From contig CAMVMF010000013.1 in the NCBI GenBank assembly GCA_947168515.1, forward strand, positions 1 to 58,560: a DNA stretch of 58,560 nt, read 5' to 3'. Every line of letters begins with the position of its first letter. The stretch's first letter is position 1. The DNA is from an uncultured Bacteroidales bacterium (GTDB lineage: Bacteria; Bacteroidota; Bacteroidia; Bacteroidales; P3). The notes beneath the pieces are model-generated. The model did not search any database, had not been told where the DNA came from, and worked only from the letters and a program-made list of their open reading frames with translations. Shown piece by piece: positions 40,885 through 49,577 of the stretch. A program made the translations under genes and the position numbers.

Positions 40885-41856
40885 TTACAGCCTATCTATT
40901 TCTTCCAAGGACAGACCTGTACTCATTGCAATTGTATCAGGTGAAACTCCTATGGATTTTAAATTTTGGGCTATCTGACGAGCTTTGCTCTTCTCTCCTT
41001 CGGCCTTGCCTTCGGCCATGCCTCTGGCCATTCCCTCTTCCAATCCTTCAGCCTTACCTTTGGCCATTCCCTCTTCCAATCCTTCAGCCTTACCTTTGGC
41101 CATTCCCTCTTCCAATCCTCTAGCATGTCCTTTCATTTCAGCGGTCTCTTTCACGCTAAAAAGATCCCAGAAGTCCTTCTGGCTCTCACGGTAGCCGCGT
41201 TGTTCCGTAGGGCTGAACTTGGCTATCTCGGCCTGCTCAAATAGACGGGTGAAGACGGCATCCTGCAGCACCTGCGGACGCTCCATCAGGCGGCCCAGAT
41301 TCTTCATCGCATAGAGCCACTTGTCGAAAAGGGTCTCCAATTCATCCTCGTTCTTGTGGAACTTGGGCATCTCCAGATAGATGTAGGTCAGCTTGTCGTA
41401 GAAAACATTTTTCTTCTTCACGTCCACCAGCTTGACTTCGTGGTGGAAGTACTCTGGGTCGTCATCGAAGGTGAAGTTGAGTATGCCGATGGTGTAGACC
41501 TTGTCCAGGCGGAAATTCCAGTCGCCCCTGACAGCCTGCTCCTGTATGGGAAAGGTGGAGTAATAGATGCTGCGGTCCTTGAAGTAGTTCTGGTCGGCCT
41601 TCTGCATCTCGATGAGGAAGCGGTCGCCCTGGCTGTTGCGGCAGTAAACATCGAAAACTGCTTTGCGCTCCACGGCGGAGGGTCCCAGGTGCTCCACGTT
41701 GAGGTACTCGAGGTCCGACACCACCTCCCTGCCGTCGAACATGGAGTTGAGGAAGCTGATCAGCAGCTCCTTGTTGGCTTCGGTGCCGAAGAGCTTCTTG
41801 AAGGCAAAGTCGGTATAGAAGTTGACATAACGTTCCTGAGAATCTGAAATACCCAT
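40885..41856 (-). CDS. Rpn-family recombination-promoting nuclease / putative transposase (PD-(D/E)XK)
   Basis: 323 residues. The N-terminal 230 residues show the family order: 'YTDFAFKKLFGTEANKELLI', 'FDVYCRNSQGDRFLIEMQK' with the PD-(D/E)XK Asp-Glu pattern, 'RSIYYSTFPIQEQAVRGDW' and 'FHKNEDELETLFDKWLYAMK'. A degenerate repeat of Lys/Glu/Gly/Ala units ('GLEEGMAKGKAEGLEEGMAK') follows, and a terminal DUF-like segment 'IAQNLKSIGVSPDTIAMSTG'. Rpn proteins cut DNA and raise RecA-independent recombination; their variable repeats change length easily. Start at 41856 agrees with the family. Confidence 0.88.
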   Translation of the reverse strand: MGISDSQERYVNFYTDFAFKKLFGTEANKELLISFLNSMFDGREVVSDLEYLNVEHLGPSAVERKAVFDVYCRNSQGDRFLIEMQKADQNYFKDRSIYYSTFPIQEQAVRGDWNFRLDKVYTIGILNFTFDDDPEYFHHEVKLVDVKKKNVFYDKLTYIYLEMPKFHKNEDELETLFDKWLYAMKNLGRLMERPQVLQDAVFTRLFEQAEIAKFSPTEQRGYRESQKDFWDLFSVKETAEMKGHARGLEEGMAKGKAEGLEEGMAKGKAEGLEEGMARGMAEGKAEGEKSKARQIAQNLKSIGVSPDTIAMSTGLSLEEIDRL

Positions 41857-41929
41857 ATCAGTATATTTTTATCTATAACGCATATAAAACAGAATTATTG
41901 TACCGCCTACCATTTGTATCGACATTTTT

Positions 41930-41989
41930 ATGAAACATCTTCTTTGCGTCCTTCTTTTGATGGCCTCTATGACCACTTCAGCCTTATAG
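41930..41989 (+). other. 19-codon frame encoding only a signal peptide
   Basis: ATG at 41930 gives MKHLLCVLLLMASMTTSAL and a stop at 41987-41989, a textbook signal peptide with nothing behind it. Probably the severed start of a lost secreted-protein gene, as no continuation is seen in other frames up to 42100. Confidence 0.35.
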
Positions 41990-42100
41990 GCCGCATCATT
42001 ACTGCTTTTTCGTACCATTTGTTAACTATTATTAGAATGACGAAGTTGATACTATCGCTCTTTCAATAATTGTCATCGTTTCATCTTTTTTTGTGTGTTA

Positions 42101-42138
42101 AAAAAAACATGAACAGGGTGCGCCTGTTCATGTTTTTT
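42101..42138 (-). terminator. terminator of serS
   Basis: Perfect 10-bp stem CATGAACAGG / CCTGTTCATG with a five-base loop, A run and T run on either side, 43 bases beyond the serS stop. Confidence 0.92.
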
Positions 42139-42181
42139 CTATGGTGAGGAGTTGGAGTTGTCTTAGGACTATGGGGCGGGG

Positions 42182-43456
42182 TTAGTCGATTTTGTCGAAG
42201 TGGAGGTAGGGCCGCAGGCATTCGGGCATGACGATGCCGTCGGGGGTTTGGTTGTTCTCCAGTAGGGCAGCGACGATGCGGGGGAGGGCCAGGGCACTGC
42301 CGTTGAGGGTGTGGGCCAGTTTCATCTTGCCATCGGTATCTTTGAAGCGCAGCTTCATGCGGTTGGCTTGGAAGGTCTCGAAGTTGGAGACCGAGGAGAC
42401 CTCGAGCCATTTCTGCTGTGCGGCACTCCAGACCTCGAAGTCAAAGGTCATGGCAGAGGTGAAACTGATGTCGCCACCGCACAGTTTGAGGATATGATAG
42501 GGGAGACCCAGTTTGTCCAGCAGGCCGCCCACGTGTTTTTTCATCACTTCGAGGGTGTCATATGAGCGGTCGGGGTGTTCGATGACCACAATTTCCACCT
42601 TGCTGAACTCGTGCAGACGGTTCAACCCGCGCACGTCCTTGCCGTAGCTGCCTGCCTCGCGGCGGAAACACTCGCTATATCCCACATGCTTGATGGGGAA
42701 CTGGTCGGCATTGACGATGGTGTTGCGGTATATATTGGTGATAGGCACTTCGGCGGTAGGAATCATGTAGAAGCCGTCCAGCGGGATGGCATACATCTGA
42801 CCTTCTTTGTCGGGCAGCTGGCCGGTGCCTAATCCGCTGGCTTCGTTGACCATCAGCGGAGGCATAATCTCGACGTAACCGGCGTTAGCAGCCTCGTCGA
42901 GGAAAAAGTCGATAAGCGCACGCTGCAGTCTGGCTCCTTTGCCTTTGTAGACTGGGAAGCCGGCACCGGTAATTTTGTTGCCCAGTTCAAAGTCCACAAT
43001 GTCGTACTTGGCGCAAAGGTCCCAGTGGGGCAGAGCATCGGCGGGGAGCTCCGGCTTGTGGCCAAATTCGGCTACCACCACATTGTCGGCCTCGCTCTTG
43101 CCCTTGGGCACGGTGATGTGAGGGGCGTTGGGCAGGGAGATAAGTTTGGCATTGAGCTCGGTTTCGGTGGCAGACTGCTGCTCGGAGAGCTCCTTCTCCT
43201 GTGCTTTGAGGGTGGTGGTTTGGGCCTTCTTGGCTTCAGCTTCCTCGCGTTTGCCTTGCTTGAAAAGCATGCCAATCTCCTTGGCGATGGCGTTCTGCTC
43301 AGCCTTGACGGCATCGGAACGCTGCTGCAGGCTGCGGCGTTGTTCGTCGAGGGCGATGATTTCCTGGATGCGCTCTTCTACGTTTTCTACGTTCTTAATC
43401 TTGAGGCGTTCTATGATTTCCTCTGTATGTTCCTTAATATATTGTAGTTGCAACAT
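42182..43456 (-). CDS. serS: seryl-tRNA synthetase
   Basis: 424 residues from the Met at 43456. The frame reaches 43507, but that region holds the promoter TATCTTTG (43488-43481), and SerRS proteins begin M-L-x-x-x-x-I as here (MLQLQYIKEH). The N-terminal long helical arm (about 20-105) binds the tRNA extra arm. Class II motifs include 'YGKDVRGLNRLHEFSKVEIV' (motif 2) and 'LNGSALALPRIVAALLENNQ' (motif 3). It charges tRNA-Ser, including the tRNA-Ser(UGA) at 2696. Confidence 0.96.
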   Translation of the reverse strand: MLQLQYIKEHTEEIIERLKIKNVENVEERIQEIIALDEQRRSLQQRSDAVKAEQNAIAKEIGMLFKQGKREEAEAKKAQTTTLKAQEKELSEQQSATETELNAKLISLPNAPHITVPKGKSEADNVVVAEFGHKPELPADALPHWDLCAKYDIVDFELGNKITGAGFPVYKGKGARLQRALIDFFLDEAANAGYVEIMPPLMVNEASGLGTGQLPDKEGQMYAIPLDGFYMIPTAEVPITNIYRNTIVNADQFPIKHVGYSECFRREAGSYGKDVRGLNRLHEFSKVEIVVIEHPDRSYDTLEVMKKHVGGLLDKLGLPYHILKLCGGDISFTSAMTFDFEVWSAAQQKWLEVSSVSNFETFQANRMKLRFKDTDGKMKLAHTLNGSALALPRIVAALLENNQTPDGIVMPECLRPYLHFDKID

Positions 43457-43480
43457 AGCGTGATGTTTTAGAATGAAATG

Positions 43481-43488
43481 CAAAGATA
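43481..43488 (-). promoter_or_regulatory. -7 element TATCTTTG of serS
   Basis: Perfect TAnnTTTG on the minus strand, 24 bases before the preferred serS start. Confidence 0.65.
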
Positions 43489-43570
43489 CGTTTTTCTTCT
43501 GATTCAATTAAAAAAAAGTTTATCATATCACATAGATATGATAAGTCATGGTTGGTTTGAAAGGGTAGGG

Positions 43571-44227
43571 CTAAAGTTGAAAAAACTTGTTGAATCCGGC
43601 TTTGAATTTTGCTGTACCTCCATGTGCGGGATGTCGGATGTATGATATGTTAGGAAATTCCTTTTTTAGAACTTTTTCCGATACACGCCCTATTGCTATA
43701 ATTATGTCTATATTAAAGTATTGTAGTAGCTCTTTTAAAACTGACAGTCCCAATTTGAGTTCCTTAGGACTTGGACGACGATTGGTGCGGTCATTTGCCG
43801 AAAGATAATTCGCTGGCCTAGAACTAGGATGAAAAGGATAGATGTTCCACAGTAGTGGCAAACTGCTATGCGGCAATAAAGTAAGGCAACTCCATATTGT
43901 AGTTGCGGTTCCCTCCCTTTGGGGTTTGATGCTTGAATCCAGTTCCATTAATGCCTTTACCAGGCAGTCCAAAGACTGGAAAAGAGGGTTGTGTACCAAT
44001 GTATGTTCGTCGGTGAAAGGGATTCCGGTCAGGTAGCAACCATAGCGGCCAGGAGCTTCTCCGACAAGTAGATGCGTTGGATTGATCTCCTTTATCATTT
44101 CAAGATAATAAAGGAGATTTTTTCGTCTGTCTTCGGCTTCTTCTGTATCTCCCTGGTACATGTTAATGCTCATGTCATCTGGAGCATCGAGCGATGCGAG
44201 GTAGTCGATAAAATCACGGAGGGCCAT
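43571..44227 (-). CDS. uracil-DNA glycosylase-family protein
   Basis: 218 residues. 'LLVGEAPGRYGCYLTGIPFT' is the family motif 1 (GEAPG..G..TG.PF), and 'YIRHPAHGG' is the motif 2 His region near the C-terminus. The middle includes 'ATTIWSCLTLL' and 'WNIYPFHPS'. The family removes uracil or related bases from DNA, although the MUG-like subgroup in Bacteroidota is not all tested. It starts just downstream of mnmE (14 bases), so they form one operon. Confidence 0.8.
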   Translation of the reverse strand: MALRDFIDYLASLDAPDDMSINMYQGDTEEAEDRRKNLLYYLEMIKEINPTHLLVGEAPGRYGCYLTGIPFTDEHTLVHNPLFQSLDCLVKALMELDSSIKPQREGTATTIWSCLTLLPHSSLPLLWNIYPFHPSSRPANYLSANDRTNRRPSPKELKLGLSVLKELLQYFNIDIIIAIGRVSEKVLKKEFPNISYIRHPAHGGTAKFKAGFNKFFQL

Positions 44228-44241
44228 AGGATAGAAAATCC

Positions 44242-45579
44242 TTATTTGCCGATGCAGAAGCGGTGGAAGATAGTGCCTAGGATTTCGTTGGAGGTGACTT
44301 CGCCGGTGATGGTGCCTAGGTGGTAGAGGGCATTGCGGAGGTCGATGGCGACGAGGTCGGCAGGGAGGCCGCCGTCCAGTCCTTGAGCCACTTCGTCGAG
44401 CGAGGCGGAGACTTGCTGCAGGGCTTGGTAGTGGCGGAGGTTGGTGAGCATGGCACCGTCGGAGCTGGGCATACGTTGGCGGACGGCTTTAGCGATGGAT
44501 TGTTTTAAATCCTCGATTCCCATGCCGGTGAGGGCTGAGATGGCTTTTCCGGGAGGGTAGGGGGGCGTGGCGAGGTCGGCTTTGTTGTGGATGATGAAGA
44601 TGATTTTGTCCTTTTGGGGTATGTCCCTCAGCAGATAGCTGATGTCGTCCACGCTGTATTCATCGAAGGTGACGGAGGCATCACGGACGATGAGGACGAC
44701 GGTGGCTTGCCGGATGGATTGTATGGCACGGTCGAAACCAATGGTTTCGATGGGGTCGTCACTGTGGCGGAGGCCTGCGGTGTCGATGAATCGGAAGGTG
44801 AGTCCGTCGATGTTGAGGTTCTCCTCGATGGTGTCGCGGGTGGTGCCGGGGATGGGGCTGACGATGGCCCGCTGGTCGGAGAGGAGGGCGTTTAGTAGAG
44901 ACGACTTGCCCGCGTTGGGACGGCCCACGATGGCCACCGGGATGCCGTTCTTGACGGCGTTGCCCAGTTTGAAGGAGCCGGTCAGCCGGGTGACTTCCTG
45001 CTGCAGTTCTGCCACCAAGTTGCGCAGTTGGCTGCGGTCAGCAAATTCGACATCCTCTTCGCTGAAATCGAGTTCCAATTCGAGCAAAGAGGTGAGGTCC
45101 ACCAGCTGGTTGCGCAGTTGGGCAAGGAGTTGGGCATAGCCGCCACGGAGCTGGCTGAGGGCCAACTGGTGTGAGGCAGCATTGGTGGAGTCGATGAGGT
45201 CTGCCACGGCTTCGGCCTGAGAGAGGTTGAGTTTGCCGTTGAGAAAAGCGCGACGAGTGAACTCGCCCGGCTCTGCCAGCAGGGCCCCACTCTCTATCAG
45301 GCACCGCAGTAGTGTCTGCTGCACATAGATGGAACCATGGCATGAAATTTCTACGGTGTCTTCGCCAGTGTAGGAATGTGGGGCGTGGAAAACGGTGACG
45401 ACCACTTCGTCCAAGGTTTTACCTCCAGCATGGAAGAGGGCAAAGCCTGTGGTGCTACCCTGGGGAGGGAGCTGCACATGGTGTGCGGCAATTTCGAAGG
45501 CTTTAGGGCCAGAGAGCCGGATGACGGCGATACCCCCAATGCCCGGAGGGGTTGAAATGGCGGCTATGGTGGTGGACAT
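44242..45579 (-). CDS. mnmE: tRNA modification GTPase MnmE
   Basis: 445 residues, close to the family length. The N-terminal folate-binding domain starts 'IAAISTPPGIGGIAVIRLSG'. The central GTPase has 'GRPNAGKSSLLNALL', 'IVSPIPGTTRDTIEE', 'DTAGLRHSDDPIE' and 'NKAD'. The C-terminus ends F-C-I-G-K, the conserved C-x-G-K catalytic tail. With MnmG it installs the carboxymethylaminomethyl group on wobble uridine 34. The gene is followed by the glycosylase gene, and preceded 12 bases upstream by a small membrane-protein gene. Confidence 0.96.
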   Translation of the reverse strand: MSTTIAAISTPPGIGGIAVIRLSGPKAFEIAAHHVQLPPQGSTTGFALFHAGGKTLDEVVVTVFHAPHSYTGEDTVEISCHGSIYVQQTLLRCLIESGALLAEPGEFTRRAFLNGKLNLSQAEAVADLIDSTNAASHQLALSQLRGGYAQLLAQLRNQLVDLTSLLELELDFSEEDVEFADRSQLRNLVAELQQEVTRLTGSFKLGNAVKNGIPVAIVGRPNAGKSSLLNALLSDQRAIVSPIPGTTRDTIEENLNIDGLTFRFIDTAGLRHSDDPIETIGFDRAIQSIRQATVVLIVRDASVTFDEYSVDDISYLLRDIPQKDKIIFIIHNKADLATPPYPPGKAISALTGMGIEDLKQSIAKAVRQRMPSSDGAMLTNLRHYQALQQVSASLDEVAQGLDGGLPADLVAIDLRNALYHLGTITGEVTSNEILGTIFHRFCIGK

Positions 45580-45591
45580 GACGGTGGACGG

Positions 45592-46197
45592 CTAGTTTTT
45601 CTCCTCGGTGGGGGAGGTGGGTTCTTTTTCATCGGATGAGTCTGCTGTCGACTGCTGGGCATCGATGGTGAGTTGTGCGTCGGCAGAAGGCAGGTCGGGC
45701 TGGGCCTCAAAGGGGGTGGCATCAGCGATATAGGCATCGCCGAATAGGGCAGTCATTTCTGAATCGGTGAGTCCTAGGTCGTTCTTCATCTTGTACATGT
45801 TGGGGTAGGAAAGGAAAAGCATCAGCACGAGCAAGATGGTGACCATCAGAAGGGAGGTGTCGGACATGAGTACGATGAGGACACACTCGATGAGGACAAT
45901 GGCGAAGGTGCTGGAATAGAGGTTGCAGATGTATGAGGTATAGCCTGTCAGTTTGTCGTTTAAGTTATCGAGTTGGCGAAGCTTAGGAGTGGTTTTGCGG
46001 ATGGTCATAAGCACCATGACGATGGCGAGTACGGCAAGGATGGTACCGGCAATGAGCATCCATCGGGCTACCAGCGGCTGTTGGTAAGTGATGTGGAATG
46101 GACTGTAGTGGAAGATGACGGTGAGAATAACTGCAGCAATGGAACCGTAGAGTCCGATATTGGCGGTGCGACGGAATTTTTTGAGGTTGGAAATCAT
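45592..46197 (-). CDS. small multi-pass membrane protein, unknown
   Basis: 201 residues with four hydrophobic helices ('LYGSIAAVILTVIFHY', 'MLIAGTILAVLAIVMVLMTI', 'FAIVLIECVLIVLM', 'MVTILLVLMLFLSYP'), then a cytoplasmic acidic, Ser/Thr/Pro-rich tail of about 55 residues. The mid segment 'MYKMKNDLGLTDSEM' may be an amphipathic helix. No family recognised. Operon with mnmE and the glycosylase gene. Confidence 0.65.
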   Translation of the reverse strand: MISNLKKFRRTANIGLYGSIAAVILTVIFHYSPFHITYQQPLVARWMLIAGTILAVLAIVMVLMTIRKTTPKLRQLDNLNDKLTGYTSYICNLYSSTFAIVLIECVLIVLMSDTSLLMVTILLVLMLFLSYPNMYKMKNDLGLTDSEMTALFGDAYIADATPFEAQPDLPSADAQLTIDAQQSTADSSDEKEPTSPTEEKN

Positions 46198-46324
46198 TTT
46201 TTTGTTTTTATGGAATTGATGAGATGATTGAATTGATGGCGGTGGTGGGCTATTTCTTCACGTAAGTTCTATTAATCAAGAATTAGAGGGCTAGTCAACT
46301 TGCCAACGGGATAATAATCAATAT

Positions 46325-46549
46325 GATTATCCGCTATCGTCCGAAATATTAAATCGCGTCTCTTCGAGACGCACTTATGGGGTTGTTTCCAATCCCCACA
46401 CTGCGAAAATCGGAGATTTTCTTGTATGGGGTTTCTGCGAGACGTTGCTAGGTCTCGGCAAAGCAAGCAAGCTTTCTTTGCGCTCAACCTTTCGCAACGT
46501 TATTGAGATTAAGCCTCTCCGAGGCTTCTTCGGTGCAATGCGGATAATC
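46325..46549 (-). repeat. R1 multi-hairpin element, copy C (225 bp, long form, reversed)
   Basis: Reverse orientation: starts GATTATCCGC and ends GCGGATAATC (perfect terminal inverted repeats). It carries all four hairpins, including the optional 68-base ACGTTGC/GCAACGT one. It lies between the mnmE-operon membrane gene and the 3' end of uvrA. The best-preserved long copy. Confidence 0.88.
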
Positions 46550-46563
46550 ATAATAATCAATAT

Positions 46564-49419
46564 TTACTTTCTTTTATTTTTTGTACTGTTCGTATTTTTG
46601 GATGTTCCCTTTAGTGATTGGGAAAGAAACTTGGCGGTGTAGGAGGTGGGCTTTTGGTCGGCAGGGCGGGCGAGGAGGTCTTCGGGTGTGCCGGCAAAAA
46701 CCACGTTGCCGCCGTCGCGGCCTCCTTCGGGTCCCATGTCGATAATCCAGTCGGCCACTTTGATGATGTCGTGGTGGTGCTCGATGACGATGATGGTGTG
46801 GCCTTTAAGGATAAGGCTGTTGAAGGCGTTGATGAGTTTTTGTATGTCGTGGAAGTGGAGTCCTGTTGAGGGCTCGTCGAAGATGAATAGCTTGGGTTTC
46901 TCAGACTCGCCTTTGATGAGGAACGAGGCCAATTTGACACGTTGGGCTTCGCCGCCGCTGAGTGAACTGGAGGACTGTCCTAGTTTGAGATAGCCGAGAC
47001 CAACGTCCTGCAAGGGCTGTAGGCGGGCCAGGATGGATTTCTCGTCTTGGAAGAACTCAATGGCCTGGTTGACTGTCATGTCAAGCACTTCGGATATGTT
47101 TTTGCCGTTGTAGAGTACCTCTAAGGTCTCTTCTTTGAAACGGGTGCCATGGCATTCCTCACAAACCAGATGCACGTCGGCCATAAACTGCATGCCTACG
47201 GTCACGTAGCCTTCGCCCTCGCACACCTCGCAGCGGCCTCCTTCGGTGTTGAAGGAGAACCAGCCGGGTTTGTAGCCGCGGGTTTTGGCCAGAGGCTGTT
47301 GGGCGTAAAGTTGGCGGATTTCGTCGTAGGCTTTCATATAGGTGGCAGGATTGCTGCGGGTGGAACGTCCGATGGGGTTCTGGTCCACCAGCTCGATGCC
47401 GCTGATGCGGGCAATGTCGCCCGAAACCCCGGCACATTTGCCCACATAGTCGGTGGCTCCGTCAAAGCGTTTTTGCAGTACGTCGTATAGTACCTGTTTG
47501 ACCAAAGAGGTCTTGCCCGATCCGCTGACGCCCGTAACCACCGTGAGCACGCCTAGGGGAAAGTCGACATCGACATGCTTGAGGTTGTTGCAGAAAGCAT
47601 CGTGTACGGTGATGTGGTCGCGCCAAGGACGACGGGACGAGGGCACGGGGATGCTCATTTTGCCCAGCAGATACTGAGCGGTAAGGGATTTCTCGGGGGC
47701 TTCTTGGACAAGTTGGTCGGGTGTGCCGGCAAAGACCACCTCGCCGCCGAGACGCCCTGCCCCGGGGCCGATGTCGATGATGTAGTCTGCTGCCCGCATG
47801 ATGTCTTCGTCGTGCTCCACCACGATGACGGTGTTGCCCAGATCACGCAACTCCTGCAGCACATGAATCAGGCGGTCGGTGTCGCGAGAGTGCAATCCGA
47901 TGGAGGGCTCGTCTAGGATGTACATGCTGCCCACAAGGGAACTGCCGAGCGAGGTGGCCAGATTGATGCGCTGCGACTCGCCACCACTGAGACTGTTGGA
48001 GAGACGGTTGAGGGAGAGGTAACCCAGACCCACGTCAATAAGGTATTTCACGCGGTTGTTGAGTTCTATGAGCAGGCGTTTGACCACTTCGCGTTCGTTG
48101 GTGGTGAGGGAGTGGATGCCGTCGGCCGGCAGGGCCTCTATTTCTTTCAGCCATAGGGCGAACTGGTCCACAGGCATGGCCAATAACTCGGTGATGGATT
48201 TGCCGCAGACTTTCACATAGGAGGCATCTTTGCGCAACCGTGTGCCATGGCAGTCGGGGCAGGCTGTCTTGCCGCGGAAACGCGACATCATCACACGGTA
48301 CTGAATCTTGTAGGCCTGACTCTCGACCCATTTGAAGAAACCGTCGATGCCTTCCCAAGAGCCGCTGCCGTGCCAGAGTATGTTGCGTTGCTTTTCGGTG
48401 AGGTCGCAGTAGGGGGTATGGATGGGGAAATCCAACTTGGTCGATAGGCGGATGAAGTGACTCTTCCATTCCGACATCTTTTCCCCTCGCCAGCACACCA
48501 CGGCATCTTCGTAGACCGAGAGCGACTTGTTGGGTACCACGATGTCTTCGTCGATGCCTATGATGCTGCCATAGCCTTGACAGGTAGGGCAGGCTCCGTA
48601 GGGGTTGTTGAAGCTGAAGAAATTGGGATTGGGCTTCTCGAAGGTGATGCCGTCGGCCTCGAACTTATTGCTGAAAGAGGCAGAGCCCAAGGCGTTGTGG
48701 TTGGCATCTTCTGCCACCACCTCGCAGCTGCCACGCCCCTCGAAAAAGGCTGTCTGCACCGACTCTGATATGCGTGCTAGCTGGTCGTCGTCGCCAGGGT
48801 GTACCTGTATGCGGTCCACCAAAAGCTTAGTCTCGGCATCCTCGGCCGGAGAGCTGAGGAAGTCTTCGATGCGGAGAATGGTTCCCTTGACGGCGATGCG
48901 CACAAAGCCTTCCTGTTGAAGCATCTCCAGCTGTGGGCGCAACGGGCGTTCGGCATTATAGGTCAGTGGGGCGTAGACGGTGATGCGCGTGTCGGCCGGA
49001 TAGCTGTAGATATGGTCCACCACGTCGCTCACCGAGTGGCGCTTGACCTCCACGCCGGAAATGGGAGAGAATGTGCGGCCGATGCGGGCAAACATCAGTT
49101 TGAGATATTCGTACAGCTCGGTAGAAGTCCCCACCGTGGAGCGGGGATTGCTGGTGTTGACTTTCTGCTCGATGGCCACTGCTGGGGCGATGTTCTCGAT
49201 GAGGTCGACTTCGGGTTTGGCCATGCGCCCGAGGAACTGTCGGGCATAGGAGGAGAGGCTCTCCACATATCTGCGCTGGCCTTCGGCATAAAGGGTGTCG
49301 AAGGCCAGGCTGGACTTGCCCGATCCGCTGAGGCCTGTGATGACCACCAGCTTGCCTTGGGGGATATTGACAGAGATGTTTTTTAGGTTGTTTACGCGTG
49401 CACCGTGTATTTTAATCAT
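46564..49419 (-). CDS. uvrA: excinuclease ABC subunit A
   Basis: 951 residues, the usual UvrA length. Two ATPase modules: Walker A '[20 protein letters not shown]' and '[18 protein letters not shown]', signature regions '[11 protein letters not shown]' and '[11 protein letters not shown]'. Zinc fingers: '[10 protein letters not shown]' and 'CPDCHGTRL', then '[12 protein letters not shown]' and 'CEECHGTRF'. It scans DNA for bulky lesions with UvrB. The C-terminal tail (about the last 12 codons) is Lys/Asn/Thr-rich and runs into the TTTTTGGATGTTCCC repeat motif, so the repeat may have supplied the tail. Confidence 0.97.
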   Translation of the reverse strand: MIKIHGARVNNLKNISVNIPQGKLVVITGLSGSGKSSLAFDTLYAEGQRRYVESLSSYARQFLGRMAKPEVDLIENIAPAVAIEQKVNTSNPRSTVGTSTELYEYLKLMFARIGRTFSPISGVEVKRHSVSDVVDHIYSYPADTRITVYAPLTYNAERPLRPQLEMLQQEGFVRIAVKGTILRIEDFLSSPAEDAETKLLVDRIQVHPGDDDQLARISESVQTAFFEGRGSCEVVAEDANHNALGSASFSNKFEADGITFEKPNPNFFSFNNPYGACPTCQGYGSIIGIDEDIVVPNKSLSVYEDAVVCWRGEKMSEWKSHFIRLSTKLDFPIHTPYCDLTEKQRNILWHGSGSWEGIDGFFKWVESQAYKIQYRVMMSRFRGKTACPDCHGTRLRKDASYVKVCGKSITELLAMPVDQFALWLKEIEALPADGIHSLTTNEREVVKRLLIELNNRVKYLIDVGLGYLSLNRLSNSLSGGESQRINLATSLGSSLVGSMYILDEPSIGLHSRDTDRLIHVLQELRDLGNTVIVVEHDEDIMRAADYIIDIGPGAGRLGGEVVFAGTPDQLVQEAPEKSLTAQYLLGKMSIPVPSSRRPWRDHITVHDAFCNNLKHVDVDFPLGVLTVVTGVSGSGKTSLVKQVLYDVLQKRFDGATDYVGKCAGVSGDIARISGIELVDQNPIGRSTRSNPATYMKAYDEIRQLYAQQPLAKTRGYKPGWFSFNTEGGRCEVCEGEGYVTVGMQFMADVHLVCEECHGTRFKEETLEVLYNGKNISEVLDMTVNQAIEFFQDEKSILARLQPLQDVGLGYLKLGQSSSSLSGGEAQRVKLASFLIKGESEKPKLFIFDEPSTGLHFHDIQKLINAFNSLILKGHTIIVIEHHHDIIKVADWIIDMGPEGGRDGGNVVFAGTPEDLLARPADQKPTSYTAKFLSQSLKGTSKNTNSTKNKRK

Positions 49420-49577
49420 GTTTAGGTGGGCTAATCGTTAGTGTTTTGTTTTGTCCCTGGCAGGGCGTGTTTGTGTCTGAAGGCTTTTCTGCAGGTGAAG
49501 TCCTACAGGAGTGCCTTGGTTGACCCGTGTGGGGCAATTGTAAGAGGCTCCCATGGACTCGGCGTTGCAGATATTGG

